This document shows, one piece after another, positions 11,501 to 23,726 of a stretch of DNA of 64,000 nucleotides. Position numbers and translations under genes: made by a program. The stretch lies in NCBI GenBank assembly GCA_037954665.1, contig JBBMOL010000012.1, forward strand, positions 8,804,001 to 8,868,000, given 5' to 3'. The stretch is from Laguncularia racemosa. Lineage: Eukaryota > Streptophyta > Magnoliopsida > Myrtales > Combretaceae. How positions within the stretch are numbered: the first letter of the stretch is position 1; each line of letters begins with the position of its first letter. The notes beneath the pieces were generated by a model. It worked only from the letters and a program-made list of their open reading frames with translations, was not told where the DNA came from and searched no databases.

Positions 11501-12072
11501 TTTTTTTTTTTTTGTTGATAGGTTAAAATATAAAACGAGTTTATATAAAAGAAAACAAAATTAATTAATGGAAAAAGCAAAAATTTGAAAAAATTTCCTC
11601 CATTGCCTTCTATTATATCATTTATGTACTATTTGTTATGAGAAAAAAAAAGCAAATAAAGAAAAAATATATTACATGTTGTCATTTGATAAAGAAAAAG
11701 AACCACAAGTCTTGTTGAAATACTAAGTGAAATTGGAAGTTCATATACTAAATGTGGAGATTAAAATCAAAATTTTCAAACATCAAACCAAAAATAAAGT
11801 AGTCAAGTTAAGATAACAAAGACAACCATTATAGAAATTTCATGTCAAATAGGAATATGAATGGCCATAAATTAGTTACATCAACTGTAATCATTCTTCA
11901 TCAACAATCACATTTGAATATTCCTTTGACAATGTTGTTTGAAGACTTTGTTCACCTTCATCTACAATTCACCAAATAACACACATAATTAGATGAAACT
12001 ATTAAAAGGTTAAAATAATAAATTATGACAAAATTTTATAAAAATGAAATAGTTACCTTCCCAATCAAATCC

Positions 12073-14196
12073 TTATAGCCAATTGCGAGTACAAACTAAA
12101 GCTTCTACATTTTCAGGAAGCATAGAACTGCGATATTTAGTAAGGACACGAGTGCTAATACTAAATGCAGACTCAGATGCTATTGTAGTAATTGAAATAC
12201 TAAGCACATTAGAAGCCATTATACACAAATTTGGATACCTTTGATGTTGAGTCTTCTAATAATTCAATACATCCAACTCCGAATAAAAGTTCATATCCAA
12301 TACCGGTTCATCTAGATATAGGTTTAAGGATGACTTACCAATCGTCTCTACCTTAACTTGACAGTACTCTTACATCATTAGGCAAAAAAATAGTAATGAT
12401 AATTAATCATTAAAAGTGGAATATTATCAATAAATAAATAAATAATTGAAAGTAAGTGTTTAACTTATATCAATAGTAGCAAAATTGATACCCAAACTTT
12501 TTTCAAATCCCATGCTTCCTTTTATTCCTTTGCCTAAACTCTCGCTTCCAGATATTTGTTGAGCTCGAGAAGAACTAACTTGAGAGCTACTAGAATGTGC
12601 TTTCTTTGCCTTGTTACTGTCATATTCTTCAAAAATTTTATCCAACTTACCCTTTATTTTAACCAACTTTTCTTCACATGTAAGTGGATCAATCTTATTA
12701 AAGCAAAACCTTAAAAAGTTGAACTTCATTCGTGGGTCTAGTACAACTCCAAGTGCAAGGATAATGTTGTATTCCCTCCAATATTTGTCAAAATTTTCTT
12801 TCATCTTAACACACATATCTCTTATGACAAAATCTTCACTTGCTAAATTCTCATTCAATAAATATTCTATCCTCCATGCTTGTAAAAAAAATATAAGTTT
12901 GAAGTTGAATATGAAGAACCCAACATCAAATTTGTGATGATGTAAAAAGGACTCAAGAACTTACACAATTTTTGTACTCTTTCCCACTCTTCCACTGATG
13001 GACAATATTTATAATTTGAATCATTTAATTGAAAGTAAGAAAAAGCTCGTTGATACTTGAGTGCATTATCAAGCATTAGATAAGTAGAATTCCATCTAGT
13101 AGCCACATCCAAATTCAAACCAACACTGGTGTCAAGATTAGTGACTTGTTCAACACATTCCTAGAAATGTTTCATTCTACTCTCTGACCCTTTTATATAC
13201 TTTACACTCTCTCTTATTTTATGTAAAGCTTCATTGGCTACTATTAAGCTCTCTTTTACAATCAGGTGAAGAATATGAGCACAACATCTAATATGAAAAT
13301 TCACCATCACACAACAAACTACATCGTAACCTAAGAAGATCTTTCAAGAGATTTTGCATGTAATCATTCGCAGATGCATTGTCTAAGGTAAGATCGAAAA
13401 CTTTCTTATCAATACCCTAGTCTTTCAAAAAATCAAACATCCTCCTTGATAATTCAACTCCTGAGTGAGGAGGTGGCATATGACAAAAAGAAAGAAATTT
13501 ATTTTGAAGTTTCCAATTATCATAAAAAAAATGTGCAATTAAACACATATGACCCTCACTCGTGGAAGTTGTCCATAAGTCAGATGTCAAGCAAACTCTA
13601 CCATGAATTTTGCCCAAAACTTTTTTCAAATTATCTTTTTCACCCAAGTACAATTTCCAAACATCATATGTAGTCGTTTTCCTAGAGATGGGAATATAAT
13701 CAGAATAGAAATGCTTTATCAATTGTATAGTCCTCCTATATTCAATAAATGAGAAAGGAAGATTGTGCTCAATTATCACCATTGATAAGATTTCACAAGC
13801 AACTTTATAATATACTTTTCTTGATTTTAACTTTCTAAATTGATCAATTATCTTATCACCCACATCCAGATATTTGGGAAGCAAACAACACTTATTCATA
13901 TGTCAAATTAAAGTTGATGTCCTATATTTGGAACCACCAATCACATACTCTTTCCTACATCCTTTGCATTTTGCTCTTTCTTTACCATCCTTTCCTACTC
14001 CTTTTTTTGTAAAAACATCCTAAACTGTAGAAGTGTTTGTTCTAAGTCTCTTACCTTTAGGTTCTTGGGAGTTGAGAGATGTTCCCGTAGTAGTATTGGA
14101 TGGCATAATGGAATCACCCCCATGAGCGTTTGACTCATTGTCTACATTAATTTGTTACATGGTATTGTCCTCACTAGTATAAGTAGTACGATTCAT
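12073..14196 (-). pseudogene. hAT transposase (BED zinc finger, RICESLEEPER-like), disrupted
   Basis: Read on the minus strand from the ATG at 14,196, all expected domains occur in order. A BED zinc finger comes first (KCKGC with HMNKC; 14,030-13,885). The conserved RVCLTSDLWTTSTSEGHMC block lies near 13,600-13,540, and FDLTLDNASANDYMQNL near 13,400-13,350. LDVATRWNSTYLML is near 13,110. A DUF4413-like stretch with VLDPRMKFNFLRF follows (12,760-12,700). The C-terminal hAT dimerisation region has MASNVLSISITTIASESAF and ends at 12,073. Stops interrupt it, including TAG at 14,020-14,022 and TGA at 13,903-13,905 in the finger and one in the dimerisation domain. There are frameshifts between 13,100 and 13,420. 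A gap near 12,370-12,460 may be an intron. In active elements the protein cuts and pastes its own element in the nucleus; this copy is dead. Confidence 0.9.
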
Positions 14197-14998
14197 TCTG
14201 AAAATATAAAAAGGAAGATGTAAGCTATAAATATCTATTACAATGAATGAGAGTAAAAAAAAAAAAAAAGCCAAACCATTTACATTTAACATAATAGAAC
14301 ACCTACTAGCAAGGATAGGGTTTTATATTTGTACTCCCATTTCTAAAAAGACTAAATGTATTTTAATAATTGAAATAATGCAGCAATATACCCAGTTTAG
14401 AAGTACATCCACTACTTTGATGATTTATACTCTATGAATAATGGCATTACCTCTAATGGGCCATTATTCAGAGCAATTGCATTTCTCTTAGCTGTTTAAT
14501 AACATATCTTTGGATAGCACACAAAAATACATGATCAAAGATACAAAAAAAATCTTACCACTTCACTAGCAATTGCACCATCATGGAGTTTAGGAAATAT
14601 TTTCTTTAATTCCTAGCATTAAAATTGCAAGCAAGTGAAATTGAGAAACCCATCTATGAAATAATCCGTGGGATAGCCAAGTTCTTATAAAAAAACTATT
14701 GTGCATCTAATCCAACACTTAGTAGATGTAATGTAAATACTATAGTAGTTCTCCTACGAAATTACCAACAAGACCAAGAGTAGGAAGGGAAAAAAATGGT
14801 ATTAATCTAGCTAGGAAGGGAAAAAACAGTATTCTTACGAGGGATGAGATGACTCGCTAGTGAGGAGACGGACGATCGGAGATCGGACAACTGTGATTGT
14901 GAGCGAAGTGCAAGGAGACGGATGAGGGATGTGGACGACCAAACGACGAAAGTGATGAGAGGGATGAGGACGACCGGAAGATTGCAAGCGGGAAGGGG

Positions 14999-15073
14999 AT
15001 GACCGGAAGACGACAGTGATGAGATGACCAGAAGACGACAGTGATGAGATGACCAGAAGACAACAGTGATGAA
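14999..15073. repeat. 25-bp tandem repeat, three units, in hAT 5' region
   Basis: ATGACC(A/G)GAAGACGACAGTG-type units follow each other at 25-bp spacing (14,999, 15,024, 15,049) with one or two changes. The surrounding 14,860-15,160 is unusually GA-rich and GC-rich for this window. Long frames on either strand here are a by-product of this composition. Confidence 0.8.
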
Positions 15074-16125
15074 CTGGACGATCGGCACCGGATGACGAGA
15101 GGGATGACGAATGAGCAGTCTATGATTGTGATTTGCGACTGTGAGGGCCGATTGTTGAGATCGAGACCTACTGCTGTAGTGTAATGCTGTGTGCTGTTGT
15201 TGTTCCTTTTGGTTGCTGCTGTAGATCTATGACTGTGTGCCGACACGGAGTGGCTATCGCCTGCTACTATTAAGTGTGCTATTGCGGTGTTTCTTCTGTT
15301 TTGCTTAGGGTTAAGGTTAGTAAATATTTGGAGAATGGAGTATGGATTGCGTGAATTGAAAATTGCAATGCGGCTATGGCCTAGGTGTAAAAAGGAAAAA
15401 CCAAAACATGCTATGCTGAGTGCTGCTGTCATGCTGTGTGCCGTTGATCTTGATTCCTTTTTTTTTTTTTAGGCATGCAGGCTAACTCAACCAATTACGT
15501 GCCAACCCGCTTTGACCCGTAGGTTAAACGGGCTGGGCTATTTTGGCCTGTTTTTTAAATGGGTTAATTTTTTTTACCTTAACCTATTTTAAAAACGGGT
15601 TAAACGGGTTAGCTTGTAGGGCTTAACCCACTTGCACACTTCTATATATATCCTTGAAATGCTTGAAATAACTTTTCTTCTTGATATTTGAATAATTTAT
15701 ATTTAACTAGAAATCCCCACAATGTTTAAAATCTAACTTTTTGTGAAACATGTCAAATATATTAGCCAAATATATTCAAGTAATGGAGGTAGGCCTTGAT
15801 ATTTATTGTCCAAATTAATTATGTTGTTGGAATCCTAATCTTCAATGGGAAAGTTCTTATATTTAAAATATCCTTTTAGAAAACTTTTTCATTTTGATAG
15901 TTTTGAAAGCTTTGTTTCCAATTCCAATGATTCCAATTGATAGTTCCAATGTGTTTATGATATTGTTACCTATATATTTGAACTTGTTTCGAGAAACATC
16001 CTTCCTATATTTAAACCTTTTCTTTTGATAGAAAACATATACCTTGCATACTGTATATGTTTCTTTCCTGCATGTTGCAACTTGATAAATTTGATGAATA
16101 CTATATGTTTTGTTATCATCAAACT

Positions 16126-17390
16126 TTTATTTGATTTATTCTTGGAGATCTAACAACTTGATTGTAGCTTGGGGAGTTATAATCTTATAGAAAAATGAAG
16201 TCTTGGATAAAATTATATGAATGTATGTTGTTTAGCTTTGTTCTATAAAAAGGGGCTAGAAATTTCTTAAGATGATCATAGTTTAAGGTGGTTGTGCAAT
16301 TGGCTATAAGTCAGTTTTAAGAGGGTTTGGCAACCAGTCTTGATGGTTGGTTTCAACATAGAGTAATTAGTTGATTTAATTGCAATTAGTTGTAGCAATT
16401 ATCTATAGGTTGCACATATAACCAATTAGCAACTAGTTAGCAATTGGACATGCAATCAATTAGTAACTAGTTAACAACCAATCTTGCAATTGGTTTATAA
16501 CTTGATCGAAACTAGTCTTGCTTTATAAAAAAAAACTATTTTATTTATTAATTAAATATTTTTTATTAGCAACATTCACTATTAAACAAGCACCCTATTT
16601 TGTATACATAAATCGTATTTTATAACTTCACTATTGGGTAGTATAAATATAAATATAAATATAAATGTATAACAATATAACTGTATGAGTATTATATTAT
16701 AAAGCAATTAAAGTGTATACAGTTTATTATATACTGTTTGTGCTATATATTATATATGTAGTATTTTAGTATAAAACATGTAATTACTTTACCTAAGTAG
16801 TATACAAAATAGTTCTATGTTATAAACTAAATAATGTATCATATTCTATTATCTATTATATGTTATAAAGTAGATCACTTATTTTAATTATCTTAAAAAG
16901 TACATGTATAATAGTTTAATGTTACTATGTCAATAACTTATATATATTATAATAAAGTGTTATTATAATTCGTAACAATTTTATATAAATTAGTTCTATT
17001 ATACTAGATAATTATTATATCTAAAAGTATTATGTTATAAAGTGATACATTCAACTAATAGTTTAGCATAATTTATAATGAATTTGTTATATAATATATA
17101 TAATAGCTTTGTATTAATATTAAACTACATATTTTAACATAATAATGACAAAGAAATAACTAATATTAATAACAACGACTTGATGAATATAAAACATTGT
17201 GAATTTAGGTATAGGATGTTAAATGTTAAATTAGCTAGTATTAAGTTTAATCTACGTAGATTACTAATTAACATGTAATATGTTGTTATTAGAATGTAAG
17301 GTTGTGGAGTTTTAGCTAATCATTAAAAGCTTGTTTTATCTATCCGGTTAATAAATGAATGCTACTTGTATGTGACTAGGTCTAAGGGAT
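16126..17390. other. Very AT-rich DNA with paired palindromes
   Basis: The part from about 16,540 to 17,300 is almost only A and T and has no coding frame. At 16,422-16,447 and again at 16,455-16,480 lie related near-palindromes centred on AACTAGTT, spaced about 35 bp. They are flanked by several CAATTAG and GCAATTGG motifs. Function is unknown. Confidence 0.45.
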
Positions 17391-18126
17391 TGGGAATATT
17401 AGTGATCATAGAGTAGCACCTCAATGATCAGTGTGTGACAGTGTCCTTAGTAAAGTCGTGCGTCGAAATGATTATGGAAGATTTAAATTAATTCATGGAC
17501 TCATAGGTGTTGGGGGAGTACCTAACATCATATATGTATGTATTATATATGTGTGTGTGATTGGTGTTTTTTATTACTTTAGGTCTTGGGACACCAAGAT
17601 TGTGTTGTTTGCCATGCATTGATGTAAGTACTTGTGATCTACTTGTCATGCATATGTGATAATGGTACTTACATACTAGGTGTTAGCTCATCCTTCGTGG
17701 ATTTTTTTTTCTTTCAATTATAGGTACATCTAATGAGGTAGTCTTATATGATGAGACTAGTTATGATCTATACTACGATGTAAGTGATGATGTTGATTTC
17801 ATCTCTTACGATGAGTAGAGTTAGTGGGAGTTAGTCAACAATTGTTCATGTTCAAATTATTATGTTGAAGTATTGAGATTAGACTTGTGGTTTGTGTTAT
17901 TCAGAGTTGTAAGACTGTTCAATAGTTAGTGTTACGATTATAATTACCTTAGGTGTTGATATGGATTCTAGTCATGTAATGCTCGCAATGTGGTATTTTA
18001 TGGAGAAACTTCTAGAATCATTAAACCTGTGGAGATGATTCAGTTTATCATATTAATAGTTATTTCAAATATTGTGGTTTATGACATGTGATAGGATGTG
18101 CATGTCTCATCTTTTGGGGTGTTACA
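17390..18126 (-). mobile_element. Probable gypsy LTR relic
   Basis: On the minus strand the segment begins TGTAACACCCCAAAAGATGA at 18,126. TGTAACACCCC is a frequent start of plant gypsy LTRs. No matching second LTR or coding region adjoins it. The left boundary is a guess. It is probably a solo or truncated LTR. Confidence 0.4.
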
Positions 18127-18252
18127 GCATTGGTGGAAACTTTAGAAGAGACTAGAGTATTAAGATAATATATAATAAAACTACAAATATTATAAATTTT
18201 AATCTTAAACATGTTCATGTGTCTCAAACCCAAGTATATGTATGTGAGAATT

Positions 18253-18488
18253 TATTAGGAAATTATATGTCAGTTATTTTGTAATTATTCTTGAAATATT
18301 TAGATGATTTGTATAGGAGTATAATTAGGGATATGTTGCTGAATTTGTAGCATTATTTTAGGAGAAGATGTGCATTATAATTAGGGATATCTTACCGGAT
18401 TTGTTCCTTGCGATGTGTATATATTTGTAGTCCATCGCAGCAATGACAGTATCAATCCAATTCATCACCAAATCTTCTATTCTTGTTA
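18253..18488 (+). repeat. 5' LTR of the copia element
   Basis: It runs from TATTAGGAAATTATATG to ATTCTTGTTA. It contains two copies of an ATTAGGGATAT(G/C)TT block. It also contains an ATG (18,443) that is in frame with the downstream zinc-knuckle and pol frame, so a read-through frame starts inside the LTR. Confidence 0.93.
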
Positions 18489-18500
18489 TGGTATTAGAGC
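18489..18500 (+). promoter_or_regulatory. Primer binding site (initiator Met tRNA type)
   Basis: TGGTATTAGAGC abuts the LTR end. It differs by one transition (C to T) from the usual plant TGGTATCAGAGC site, which is complementary to the 3' end of initiator methionine tRNA and primes minus-strand synthesis. Confidence 0.9.
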
Positions 18501-18502
18501 AG

Positions 18503-21500
18503 AAAACATGTGATCATTGCAATCGATCCGAGCATACCATAGATGAATGCCGGACTCTCAAATTTCATTGTAAGTTTTGTGGTAAAAGGGGTCACACGGA
18601 GGATAGATGCCGGTTGAAGAATGGGAACAATAATAAGCCGAGATAGTTTAAAGGGCAACGGAACCAACCAGCAGCGAATGTGGCGGAATCCCAAGCTATT
18701 TCTACTTCTTCTGGCGGAGTGCAGGGATTCACCGCAGAACAAATTCAACAATTGGCACAGGCAATCAATGCCCTGAATCACAATAATTCCGGTAATGTTG
18801 ATGCATATGCTAATGCTGCAGGTTTGATTCCATTGACTCTTGTGTCTATTAATTCTAGTAGTATAAGTTCTTGGATTTTGGACTCTGGCGCCATCGATCA
18901 CATCACTTCCCACCCATCTCTATTAACCGAACCCAAGCCTTCCAATTCTACAAATGTCAATTTACCGAATGGTGCTATATCACAAATCACATACATTGGC
19001 ACTGTTGTTTTTAATCCAAAATTGATACTTAAAAATGTCCTATGCGTCCCATCATTCAATTTGAATTTGATTTCAGCTAGTAAGCTAATGAAAGATCTGA
19101 ATTGTTGCATTCTCTTCTTTTCTGACTATTGTATTGTGCAGGAATTGGTTTCGGGGAAGACGATTGGCTCGGGTAGACAACGTGGTGGCCTATACTACAT
19201 GCTTCCATTAGAGGATAAATCGGCTATTTTCCATGTTTCTCAGCCGTCTGACTTATGGCATTTATGCTTGGGTTATCCTTCCTTTTCTCGTTTTAAATTG
19301 TTGTCACATTTACTTCCTTCAGATCATAAAGAATTAGAGAATAATTGTGCTATTTGTCCGAAGGCCAAGCAGACACGCTTGCCTTTTCCCAAAAGTTCAA
19401 TAACAACAAAATTTCCATTTTCTCTTTTGCACTGTGATGTCTGGGGCCCTCATAAAATTCCTACTCACACTAGTTTGTGCTATTTTCTCACAATTGTCGA
19501 TGATTTTTCATGCTGCACATGGATTTTTCTCATGTCTCATAAATCAGAGACACAATCTTTGTTAATCAATTTTTGACAATTTGTCAAAACTCAATTTCAA
19601 ACAAATGTTCAAACAATAAGGGTGGATAATGGCACAGAATTTATTCCCATTCGCACTTTTCTTCAAAATAAAGGAATTGAGCTCTAAACTTCTTGCATCT
19701 ATACTCCGCAACAAAATGGAGTTGTAGAACGCAAGCATCGACACATTTTAAATGTTGCTCGTTCTCTTATGTTTCAATCAAATGTTCCACTTGAATTTTG
19801 GGGGGAGTGTGTTTTAACGGCAGTTTACCTCATAAACCAAATCCCAACACCTTTACTGTCCAACAAGTCCCCTTTCGAGGTCTTATATAACCGGCCTCCT
19901 TCTCTTACATATTTGCGTGTCTTTGGTTGCGAGTGTTACGCGACCAAAGTTCACCCTAAACAAAAATTTGACCCTCGAGCCTCTGTTTGTGTTTTCATGG
20001 GATATCCACATAGCCAAAAAGGGTATAAAATTTTTGACTTAAACATAAAGAAAATCTCGGTTAGCAGAGATGTCTATTTTAGGGAACATGTATTCCCTTT
20101 CCATTCTCATTCCCAATCTCCTCAAATTTCTGCACCAAGTTTCCCTTTCCCTCCACATGTTTCCTTCGACAGCTCACCAGAGAATCCTCCGCCGATATTT
20201 TCTCCAAATTCCTCTCCCAATATAACGCTTCCCATGCCTCATTAGGATACTGACTTCATTCCACTTTCACCTCATACTGCTTCACCCGAACCCTCATCAT
20301 CCCTACCATCCTCGTCACCTATAGTTTCTCCATCACCTTCTGCCACACACCACCCATCTTCTCCGTCGTCCACCTCCATTGATGCACCACCTCTCCACTG
20401 TTCCACCCGCTCTATCCAGCCACCAGTATGGCAGAAAGACTACGACATGTCTTCCCAGACTAATTTCTCTTCGACGCAACCTAGTTCTCGTCACGGTACA
20501 AGGTATCTTCTTTCCTCTCATTTATCTGTTTTTCGTTTTTCTCCAAATCATCGTGCCTTTTTAGCTCTCTTGACAGCACAATCTGAACCCACCTCATTCG
20601 AACAAGCCGACCGTGATCCTCTTTGGTGCCAAGCCATGTCCGCCAAACTTCAGGCTCTAGAACGAAACAACACATGGCAGTTGGTTCCCCTTCCTCCGGG
20701 GCACAAACCAATAGGTTGTCGGTGGGTTTACAAGATTAAATACCATTCGGATGGGACAATTGAGCGCTATAAAGCGCGTTTAGTTGCAAAGGGGTACACA
20801 CAGATTGAAGGTATAGATTATCGGGAGACTTTTTCTCCAACTGCAAAACTCACCACTCTCCGTTGTTTGTTAACAGTCGCAGCTTCCCGAAATTGGTATA
20901 TCCATCAGCTTGATGTACACAATGCGTTCCTTCACGGAACTTTGCACGAAGAGGTGTATATGACTCCACCTCCTGGCCTTCGCCGATAGGGGGAGAATCT
21001 GGTATGTCAGCTTTAGAAATCCATCTATGGTTTGAAACAAGCATCTCGCAATTGGTTTTCCACTTTTGCAAGTACTATTAAATCGGCAGGCTACATACAG
21101 TCACGGGTGGATTATTCACTTTTTACTAAGTCTTAAGGTAAAAAGTTCACTGCCATTCTTATTTATGTTGATGACATCCTGTTAATGGGTAATGATCTGC
21201 ATGAGATCAAGTTACTCAAAAGTCATCTGCTCAAGCATTTTCTTATCAAAGATCTTGGTGAGTTAAAATACTTTCTGGGAATAGAATTCTCTCGTTCAAA
21301 GAAAGGTATCTTTATGTCTTAGAGAAAATATGCCTTAGACATTTTACAAGACGCAGGATTATCAGGTGTGAAGCCGGAAAGGTTCCCAATGGAACAAAAT
21401 TTAAAATTGACAGATGAAGATGGTGAAGTTCTTCATGACCCAAGCAAGTATCGGAGACTAGTTGGGAGATTAATATATTTGACAGTTACCAGACCAGACA

Positions 21501-22120
21501 TAGTGTATTCAGTACGTACACTAAGCCAGTTCATAAGCATGCCTCGAAAGCCGCATTGGGAAGCAGCACAGCGCGTTCTCCGTTACATTAAACAGTCGCC
21601 AGGTCAGGGTTTGTTTTTACCATCTGAAAATAATTTAACACTCAGTGCCTATTGTGATTCAGATTTTGGAGGATGCTGTACTACTAGATGTTCTGTTTCT
21701 GGCTATTGTATTGTGCTCGGGTCATCACTCATCTCTTGGAAGTCAAAGAAACAGACGAATGTTTCACGGTCGTCAGCAGAAGCTGAGTACAGGGCTATGG
21801 CAAACACTTGTCTGGAGTTAACATGGTTAAGGTATATACTTCGAGATTTGAAGGTTGAATTACATAAACCGGCTTCGTTGTTTTGTGATAATCAGGCGGC
21901 CTTACACATTGCTACTAACCCAGTTTTCCACAAACGTACAAAACACATTGAGATTGATTGTCATATAGTTTGGGAAAAATTACAGGCTGGGGTGATTCGT
22001 CCTTGTTATGTCTCTACAAAGATGCAGTTGGCAGACATTTTTACAAAAGCTCTTGGCAGAGAGCAGTTCGAGTATTTATGTGACAAGTTGAGAGTTCTTG
22101 ATCTATACTCTCCAACTTGA
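18503..22120 (+). pseudogene. Copia gag zinc knuckles plus pol, eight in-frame stops, no frameshift
   Basis: Two CCHC knuckles open the frame (CDHCNRSEHTIDEC and CKFCGKRGHTEDRC). Protease has ILDSGAIDHI (near 18,885). The integrase zinc region has HLCLGYPSFSRF and CAICPKAKQ, and the core has CDVWGPH, VDNGTEF and TPQQNGVVERKH. A Pro/Ser-rich linker follows (20,090-20,450). RT has WVYKIKYHSDGTIERYKARL, LDVHNAFLHG, YGLKQASRNWF and the YVDD catalytic box (21,160-21,171). RNase H has CDSDFGG, SRSSAEAEYRAMA and ADIFTKALG. Stops sit at 18,644, 19,574, 19,685, 20,243, 20,987, 21,014, 21,134 and 21,320. All are one transition from a sense codon, and several fall where glutamine is usual in relatives. 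The frame is otherwise unbroken over 3.6 kb. The element cannot make a full polyprotein. Confidence 0.95.
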
Positions 22121-22127
22121 GGGGGAG
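22119..22127 (+). promoter_or_regulatory. Polypurine tract of the copia element
   Basis: GAGGGGGAG lies directly before the 3' LTR and overlaps the pol stop codon. It is the expected plus-strand primer site. Confidence 0.9.
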
Positions 22128-22363
22128 TATTAGGAAATTATATGTCAGTTATTTTGTAATTATTCTTGAAATATTTAGATGATTTGTATAGGAGTATAAT
22201 TAGGGATATGTTGCCGGATTTGTAGCATTATTTTAGGAGAAGATGTGCATTATAATTAGGGATATCTTGCCAGATTTGTTCCTTGCGATGTGTATATATT
22301 TGTAGTCCATCGCAGCAATGACAGTATTAATCCAATTCATCACCAAATCTTCTATTCTTGTTA
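22128..22363 (+). repeat. 3' LTR of the copia element
   Basis: It has the same length as the 5' LTR. The five differences are two adjacent transitions in the first TTGC(T/C)G(A/G)ATTT block, two in the second TT(A/G)CC(G/A)GATTT block and one in GTAT(C/T)AATCC. Confidence 0.93.
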
Positions 22364-22368
22364 GAATT

Positions 22369-23726
22369 GCTTATTAAACAGGTTTGTTAATGGGATTAGA
22401 CTAAACTCAAGTGCGCACACATTTATAATTGTGTCTGTAGAGGGTTGAAATTGGCCATATTAATTGTTAGGCTAAGCCTATTATTTATTTAGGCTTAATT
22501 CCTTGGGTTAAGTGATAGGGTTAGGAGTTTGATCAAAATTTAGGATAACTCAAGAAGAATTGGTTTGGGAGGCTCAAAACAGGAATTGTTGAACTAATTT
22601 GTTCACAACCAACTTTTTTTAGGCAAGCTCATACACTCATGAAGGTGGCTATTGGCCTTGACTCATTAGTAAGCTTATTTAAGATAGCTATGAAATGAGT
22701 AAATTCCATTTTGGCCGATAATCACCAAAATGATTTGATGAATATTATTAAATGCAAGAGCCTATAAATACTTAGTCACTCTTCCTTATTTAACACTTTT
22801 GAAAGAGGTTAGAGAAACAACATTCTAGTACATTGTTTATACTCTCAAAGATTAAGCAAGTAGTTCAAGAAATCACAAATCTCAATTGCATAAGATACAA
22901 GGTTGACACTCAAGAATTTCTTAGGCTCTCTTGTTTGTTACTTGTATATTCAAGATACCGAGACTATATGTTTCTCCTCCCAATCAATCCCTCTGAGTTA
23001 TTTTATTACGTGCTATCTCCATATCACTATTTTGAAATCATGTGTAGTGTGAGAATCGTTCATAGCATGCATGTGACCATCTTAGTTGGAACCCATCATC
23101 TACACTGTTTAATAGATCTGATCCGTTTATTAACCATAACAAATTTTACTTATATAAATCTATATATAATTGTATTGTATGGTGTTTGGTTGGAACATAA
23201 TATTCTCAAATTACCAATATTAGGTGGATCCGTTTTTCAGTGGCATTTGCGAAAGAAGTTAGGTGTTGCTTTTTATCGTCCAAAACAGTTGTCTTGATTG
23301 CTTTCGATTTGGATTAAAAGAAATCTATGGAGACATACAGTTCCCAGAGCAAATTACTCTAATGCCCATTTCTATTAAACTAACTGCATGCTTAACCACA
23401 TCCACTCTGACACCTCACACCGTCCCTATCTAACTAGCAACAATTTAGGCCAAATGGCCGTTCCTGAACAATAAGAACTATTTTGTGACCAGCTATACCG
23501 TTTATTTTCTTCGCTAATCACCAACTACAAGTGGAAAATTAAGAAAGATTAATAGATATCATTGTAGAGTGTAAACTTAAATCAGTAATTGCCTCATTTT
23601 TTACTATTTGGACTTTTGGGAAATGTATCGCAGATGCACGTTAGGTAGTATTAGTACTACTTACCCAGTTTGGCCTAGAGAGAATACATTGTACTCGATG
23701 GAGTGTCCTAGGGCTAGGGATTTAGG
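22369..23726. other. Unrecognised DNA with an LTR- or promoter-like segment
   Basis: A TATA-like CCTATAAATACTT at 22,761 is followed by about 150 bp of U5- or leader-like sequence. It could be an LTR fragment. The long plus-strand frame at 22,833-23,297 shows no domain and is not called. Nothing else was identified. Confidence 0.35.

Larger units (their letters stand above)
11285..15644 (-). mobile_element. hAT transposon, 4,360 bp, with exact 8-bp target duplication
   Basis: The termini are TACAAGTGTGCAAGTGGG... and, on the complement of the other end, TAGAAGTGTGCAAGTGGG...; 21 of the first 22 bases match. TATATATC flanks both sides (11,277-11,284 and 15,645-15,652). The 8-bp duplication, TA-starting TIR and transposase all fit the hAT superfamily. 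Subterminal regions at both ends repeat GGTTAAACGGG-type motifs, as expected for hAT transposase binding. The insertion lies inside a copia-type LTR. Confidence 0.93.
10562..16125 (-). mobile_element. Ty1/copia LTR (family 2, copy A), split by the hAT element
   Basis: The left part (10,562-11,284) opens with TTAGTTAGCAATCAAGAGGG. It shows the same order of blocks as the LTR copies near 33.1, 43.3 and 57.2 kb. The right part (15,645-16,125) ends with TTTTGTTATCATCAAAC, which on the minus strand gives a TTTGATGATAACAAAA-type LTR start common in plant copia elements. Removing the hAT gives an LTR of about 1.2 kb. No internal region adjoins it, so it may be a solo LTR. Exact ends are uncertain. 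Confidence 0.55.
18253..22363 (+). mobile_element. Ty1/copia retrotransposon, complete ends, gag body missing, 4,111 bp
   Basis: Two 236-bp LTRs (18,253-18,488 and 22,128-22,363) differ at five positions, all transitions (97.9 % identity). The 5-bp target duplication GAATT is exact (18,248-18,252 and 22,364-22,368). A primer binding site matching initiator Met tRNA type follows the 5' LTR directly. A GAGGGGGAG polypurine tract precedes the 3' LTR. Between them lie two gag zinc knuckles and a full pol frame in copia order (protease, integrase, RT, RNase H). The main part of gag is absent. The high LTR identity marks this as one of the younger insertions in the window. Confidence 0.95.

Noticed and set aside
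14807..15432. Two long overlapping minus-strand frames, Ser-rich
   Set aside because: They fall in the GA-rich repeat part of the hAT element upstream of its transposase and show no domain.
22833..23297. 154-residue plus-strand frame
   Set aside because: Leu/Ile/Tyr-rich translation of AT-rich DNA without motif or splice context; follows an LTR-like leader.
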